Below are positions 31,570 through 34,407 of a stretch of DNA of 34,407 nt, piece after piece (within the stretch, counting starts at the first letter, position 1; the number at the start of each line of letters is the position of its first letter). The stretch comes from Clostridia bacterium (GTDB lineage Bacteria; Bacillota; Clostridia; Christensenellales; Aristaeellaceae). The stretch spans positions 1-34,407 of the forward strand of contig JAUMVT010000027.1 in the NCBI GenBank assembly GCA_030529995.1, read 5' to 3'. The notes under the pieces were generated by a model. That model saw only the letters and a list, made by a program, of their open reading frames with translations. It searched no databases and was not told the DNA's origin. Position numbers and translations under genes: made by a program.

Positions 31570-31903
31570 TAATGCGCACTCCTTCCTGCTGAATGTTTTT
31601 GAAGAATGGCAAGAGGTTCGCCTGACTATGGAAATAGTCGCGGTTTTCTACAATGGCAGAAACAACGATGCCGTATTCCAGCAGGAGGTCAGCACAGACT
31701 TCGCCAACCTGCCAGTTCTTTTCTGCAATACTCTGGCGGGACGCATCCACAAGAAATAGCACATCAATGTCTGAACCATCGTCCGCTTCATTGCGGGCGT
31801 ATGAACCGAACAGAATCACATCAAACTGCTCCTGCGGAAACAAATGACGGAGACCTTCGCGCAGTTGATTGATAATTGAAAACACTTCGCTCTGCGAACA
31901 CAT
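31562..31903 (-). CDS. MNT-domain nucleotidyltransferase antitoxin
   Basis: A 113-residue minimal nucleotidyltransferase with the GSx10DxD motif: GSYARNEADDGSDIDV, whose two Asp bind metal, and a further acidic region around VVSAIVENRDYF. This is the MntA-like partner of the downstream HEPN protein. I choose the ATG at 31903, which follows AAAGGAGG by 8 nt; codons farther upstream in frame lack a ribosome site. First gene of the pair. Confidence 0.87.
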   Translation of the reverse strand: MCSQSEVFSIINQLREGLRHLFPQEQFDVILFGSYARNEADDGSDIDVLFLVDASRQSIAEKNWQVGEVCADLLLEYGIVVSAIVENRDYFHSQANLLPFFKNIQQEGVRISA

Positions 31904-31966
31904 CGGCGCAACCTCCTTTCTGCTAATGATATTATAGCACAAGCTGTCTTATTTATTCAAGAGCCA

Positions 31967-32059
31967 ATGCGAAAAGTGCGCTGTTCGCGTTGTGGCGGGC
32001 GTTTCGTGGTATGGCAAAGGGTATACTCTAATGACATAGTTGAAAAGTATGTCGAATAA
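31967..32059 (+). CDS. Possible 30-residue CxxC peptide
   Basis: A short open frame starting MRKVRCSRCGGRF and ending in TAA. It has one CxxC and a basic N-terminus, as seen in half zinc ribbons. The ribosome site (AAGAG) is poor and the end overlaps an inverted repeat that may be a recombination site, so it may not be translated. Confidence 0.25.
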   Translation: MRKVRCSRCGGRFVVWQRVYSNDIVEKYVE

Positions 32060-32103
32060 CTCATTTCAGGACTATTGACATATTTCATAATTTGTGATAA
32101 GAT
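32033..32103. promoter_or_regulatory. Candidate resolution site (res) overlapping the resolvase promoter
   Basis: GACATA (32033-32038) and TATGTC (32048-32053) form an inverted repeat. GACATA recurs at 32077-32082 within the promoter. Resolvases often bind such repeated dyads immediately upstream of their own gene. Confidence 0.35.
32075..32103 (+). promoter_or_regulatory. Promoter of the serine recombinase
   Basis: Consensus TTGACA (32075-32080), 17-bp spacer, TAAGAT (32098-32103); GGAGGG and the start follow. Confidence 0.7.
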
Positions 32104-32134
32104 AAAAGCAACAAAGCCAGCGGAGGGAAAGCGA

Positions 32135-32695
32135 ATGAAGGTCGGCTATGCAAGAGTAAGCACGAAGGAGCAGAACGAGGCAAGGCAGATAAAAGCATTT
32201 GAGGAATTGGGTGTGGAGGTTGTCTACATCGACAAGCAAAGCGGGAAAAACGCAGAACGCCCGAAGCTGAATGAAATGCTTGCGTTCATTCGCAAGGGCG
32301 ATGTGATTATCGCGGAAAGCATCAGCAGAATTGCGCGAAACACAAAAGACCTGCTGACCATCGTTGAAACCATCAACGGCAAGGGCGCGGAGTTTGTCAG
32401 CCTGAAAGAAAGCCTTGACACGCGCACGCCAACAGGAAAGTTTATGCTGACGGTTTTCGGCGCGATGGCGGAGTTGGAGCGCGAATACATTCTCCAGCGG
32501 CAGGCGGAGGGCATAGAAATCGCAAAGGCCGAGGGAAAATTCAAGGGTAAGCCGAAAATGGAGATTGACGAAGAAGCCTTCAGGCGCGAATGTAAGCGGT
32601 GGAGGAACGGCGAACAGACCGCAACAGCAGCAATGAAAAAACTGAATATCAAACCGAACACCTTCTATCGGCGTGTAAAGGAAATGGGGCTGTAA
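32135..32695 (+). CDS. Serine resolvase/invertase
   Basis: A 186-residue small serine recombinase. The nucleophile is Ser9 in VGYARVSTKEQN; the catalytic ESISRIARN and the LKESLDTRTPTGKFMLTVFGAMAELERE helix follow, and the protein ends with a helix-turn-helix (ATAAMKKLNIKPNTFYRRVKEM). Size and order match Tn3/Hin-type resolvases that resolve dimers or invert segments. It is too small to be a large serine integrase, so it probably did not cause the tRNA-Trp integration. ATG 32135 follows GGAGGGAAAG; an in-frame upstream TTG lies at the promoter. Confidence 0.93.
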   Translation: MKVGYARVSTKEQNEARQIKAFEELGVEVVYIDKQSGKNAERPKLNEMLAFIRKGDVIIAESISRIARNTKDLLTIVETINGKGAEFVSLKESLDTRTPTGKFMLTVFGAMAELEREYILQRQAEGIEIAKAEGKFKGKPKMEIDEEAFRRECKRWRNGEQTATAAMKKLNIKPNTFYRRVKEMGL

Positions 32696-32919
32696 AGCCT
32701 CTTTTTTCTATGCCCTGTTCGCGGGACGGTGTACTGCTTCTAAGGTGGGGCGGGTATTTCGGGACAAAATCTTTTTCGCGCCCTGCTTTCTGTTTTGTGT
32801 GGCTCCTGCTCCCGCGAAGAGGTGAAAAAAACTGAAAGACGGTTAGGACAGAAAAGGATAAGCGCCTATCCCTGCTTTTCATATCCCTATGAGGAAATCA
32901 AAAGAAAGAAGGTTTTAGT

Positions 32920-33084
32920 ATGAACGATAAATATCAGACGGTTTCTATTCGCCTCTCTTGGGGCGAATACAAGGCCTTACAGGCGCAGGCACAGGCGGAA
33001 TACACCTCAATGTCAGGCGTGCTGCGCAGGTTGCTAAACGGCTATTTGAAGGGGGCTGCGAACGATGGGCAAGCAAACGGATAA
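32920..33084 (+). CDS. Ribbon-helix-helix DNA-binding protein
   Basis: A 54-residue protein with the RHH plan: a beta strand (QTVSIRLS), helix A (GEYKALQAQAQAEY) and helix B (SMSGVLRRLLNGYL). Proteins of this kind act as plasmid or mobile-element repressors or as relaxosome helpers. AAGAAGG precedes the ATG at a usable distance. It overlaps the next gene by 20 bp, indicating coupled translation. Function is inferred from fold only. Confidence 0.65.
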   Translation: MNDKYQTVSIRLSWGEYKALQAQAQAEYTSMSGVLRRLLNGYLKGAANDGQANG

Positions 33085-33376
33085 CCTGAACGCGCTGCGG
33101 GAACAAAAGGCATTAAAAGAGCGCCTGTATGCCGACACGATGGGCAGATTCGGCGGACAGATGAATGACGCTTACAGGAATTACAACGCACAGAATCACG
33201 CCATTTCAATGCGCCTGCTGGAAAGGGAAATTCAGCAGGCGGAGCGTTTGGCGGACGCGGAACGCGCACAGGAAATCACAGAACAGGTTTTGAAGAATCT
33301 GACGGACAGCGGAGGCAAGGCCGCGAAGGATATTGCGGCGGAGCTACAAAAGGCGCTGAACGGATTGAAGCTATAA
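33065..33376 (+). CDS. Small helical/coiled-coil protein of the mobile segment
   Basis: A 103-residue hydrophilic protein predicted almost wholly helical, with heptad-like Leu/Ala spacing at about 45-95 (RLLEREIQQAERLADAERAQEITEQVL read in segments). Its family is not recognised. Overlap with the RHH gene and AGGGGGC before the ATG suggest a two-gene unit; similar RHH plus coiled-coil pairs occur in mobilisable plasmids, so a DNA-processing accessory role is possible but unproven. A terminator follows. Confidence 0.6.
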   Translation: MGKQTDNLNALREQKALKERLYADTMGRFGGQMNDAYRNYNAQNHAISMRLLEREIQQAERLADAERAQEITEQVLKNLTDSGGKAAKDIAAELQKALNGLKL

Positions 33377-33379
33377 ATT

Positions 33380-33432
33380 GCGGGGCGTTCGCCTTGCGAA
33401 GAAAAAACTCTGCGCGGCGCGCCCCGATTTTT
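33380..33432 (+). terminator. Terminator after the coiled-coil gene
   Basis: CGGGGCG (33381-33387) pairs with CGCCCCG (33420-33426), followed by ATTTTTAT. Confidence 0.65.
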
Positions 33433-33625
33433 ATATTATCCCCTGTTCCTGCCTTGGAACGGACGTTTTTGCTCTGCGCCTGCTCTCAACAGTTGAGGAA
33501 ACGCAGGGATGAAAACAAAAGAGAAAGAAGAAGGGGCGGCGTTCGTGCTGCGGCAATGCTTCCTCTGCGCGACCTGCGCCCGAGGGGAATTGTCTGCTTT
33601 CCTTTTTCTTTTTCTATTGAACGAA

Positions 33626-33670
33626 GGGGGCGTTTCCGCTTGCGGAAACGTCCCCCATTATATTATTTTT
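33626..33670. terminator. GC-rich hairpin followed by AT-rich run
   Basis: GGGGG-CGTTTCCGC (33626-33639) pairs with GCGGAAACG-T-CCCCC (33642-33656), one bulged T, then ATTATATTATTTTTAT. It could terminate in the forward direction or be part of an origin. Confidence 0.55.
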
Positions 33671-33783
33671 ATCCTATTCCCTACTATATTTTATACTATT
33701 TCTTTATTGCGCGGCGGCCTGCTTTGTTCGGCAGGCGGCAGGGGCGTTCGCAAAACGGACGGGAAATCCGCTGGGCGAACGGT

Positions 33784-34146
33784 TCAAAATACGAACTCTT
33801 CAGGCTCCTGCGGTCGCGGTTCGGCTTGCGGCGTGGGCTGCGGCACTTCATAAAAATCATAGCAGTTGCCTTTGCTCCACACCAAATAGCCCTTATCAAT
33901 CATTTTGTTCACATAGGTGTGAAATGTGGTTTTGCGAATGCCCGCGTCCTTTTCCGCGTCCTCCTGCGACAAATTGAAATTATAGCCGTCGCGATTGGAG
34001 GCGAAATAGAGGTAGAGTTGAAGCCCATAGGGCGTTAAATCCTTATTTGCGCGCTTCCAATGCTCATTTTTGATACACAGGAAATCTTTCGCCGCTTTTT
34101 CGCGGTGAACGGTGATATTCTTCTAAAACGGGTGCGATGTTGGCAT
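33784..34146 (-). CDS. Winged-helix replication-associated-like protein with an in-frame TAG
   Basis: From ATG 34146, 9 nt after AAGGAGG, the frame runs 120 codons to TGA with one interruption, a TAG at codon 8 (34125-34123), between Phe and Lys. After it the sequence reads like a winged-helix/phage replication N-terminal domain: LTPYGLQLYLYFASN, DGYNFNLSQEDAEKDAGI and TTFHTYVNKMIDKGYLVW, then a proline-rich acidic tail (PTPQAEPRPQEPEEFVF). No alternative start downstream of the TAG has a ribosome site. If TAG is read (a CAG-to-TAG change would give Gln) the product is full length; otherwise it is a pseudogene. Confidence 0.6.
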
Positions 34147-34160
34147 ACTATTGAGCCTCC

Positions 34161-34370
34161 TTAAAAAATATAGGGTTCGTCGAAGGTTGCGGGTTCATTT
34201 TTATCAAAATCACGAAGCTGCGCCTCCAATGCGGCAAGCATTTCGCTCTATTCAGACAGGTGGAAGGCGATTTCCCGCAATTCATCCGCGATGCGGGCGC
34301 ATTTTCTGCGGAGGTCTTTCTGTTTCAGCTCCATTGCGCTGTTGATGTTCTCCATATTCGGCTTTTTCAC
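34161..34370 (-). CDS. Small coiled-coil protein with an in-frame TAG
   Basis: Starting at GTG 34370 (or in-frame ATG 34355), the frame has 69 codons to TAA at 34161, broken only by a TAG at codon 41 (34250-34248) between Glu and Ser. Both sides are helical and heptad-like (LRRKCARIADELREIAFHLSE before, SEMLAALEAQLRDF after), and the frame stays open either side, so the TAG sits inside a coherent coding sequence. A TATAAT box lies upstream on the minus strand at 34400-34395. It precedes the winged-helix gene in the same direction, whose AAGGAGG begins at this gene's stop. Confidence 0.5.
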
Positions 34371-34407
34371 TTCCTTTTCTCATTTTCTGTATTTATTATA
34401 CCAAAAA

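Larger units (their letters stand above)
33377..33783. other. Non-coding stretch rich in hairpins
   Basis: I find no convincing gene; long forward frames here are antisense to the gene at 33784 and are biased to Arg/Phe. It contains a terminator (33380-33432), a GC-rich hairpin (33626-33656), an AT-rich run (33657-33710) and paired repeats at 33745-33751/33775-33781. The dense structure next to AT-rich DNA fits a replication or transfer origin, without proof. Confidence 0.6.

Noticed and set aside
32135-32695. The serine recombinase as the integrase responsible for the tRNA insertion
   Set aside because: At 186 residues it is a small resolvase/invertase; tRNA-gene integration is usually by tyrosine integrases, none of which is in the window.
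33394-34038. 214-codon forward frame in the mobile segment
   Set aside because: No ribosome site, Arg/Phe-rich composition, spans two hairpin terminators and is antisense to the winged-helix gene.
1-34407. CRISPR array or cas genes
   Set aside because: No regularly spaced direct repeats and no Cas-like protein were seen on either strand.

Overview
The window reads as a chromosomal segment of a Gram-positive, low-oxygen Firmicute (class Clostridia, probably a gut lineage). Grounds are a LytR-CpsA-Psr (LCP) protein, a MrfA/MrfB-type repair pair, an RlmCD-like methyltransferase, ComEC next to HolA, near-consensus sigma-A promoters, strong Shine-Dalgarno sites and several TTG starts. The order within Clostridia cannot be fixed from the sequence alone.

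Layout. (1) 1-3819: a forward operon with tRNA methyltransferase TrmL, a small acidic membrane protein, two tandem family-4-like uracil-DNA glycosylases, an RlmCD-type 23S rRNA methyltransferase and a VOC protein. (2) 3841-6742: a MerR regulator divergent from a flavodoxin lipoprotein and two aldo/keto reductases, with a 19-bp-spacer promoter carrying a dyad. (3) 6919-10442, reverse: a secreted SH3b/Ig-repeat protein, a secreted unknown and ribosomal protein S20. (4) 10669-12980: an ABC ATPase and its permease, followed by a structured intergenic region. (5) 13235-18092: mrfA-mrfB-TPR-lepB. (6) 18225-21116: an LCP transferase (reverse) and xylulokinase (forward). (7) 21259-25086: three exported proteins, two with phosphodiester-glycosidase domains and one with leucine-rich repeats. 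(8) 25207-30780: MBL hydrolase, ComEC, HolA, an aminotransferase and a small conserved-looking protein.

(9) From about 30930 to the right edge the composition and codon use change. The boundary is a 3' half of tRNA-Trp on the minus strand that still has its own terminator but lacks its 5' half, as left when an element integrates at the anticodon loop. The segment carries an MNT-HEPN toxin-antitoxin pair, a serine resolvase, a ribbon-helix-helix protein, a small coiled-coil protein, several hairpins and, on the minus strand, a replication-associated-looking winged-helix gene behind a small coiled-coil gene. Its far end is outside the window.

The most unusual signal is in those last two genes. 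Each is open from a plausible start to a normal stop except for one in-frame TAG codon, and none of the 36 genes called here ends in TAG (the tentative 30-codon ORF at 31967 is not counted). This fits amber reassignment or suppression, possibly TAG read as Gln, but two independent point mutations in decaying genes remain a real alternative.
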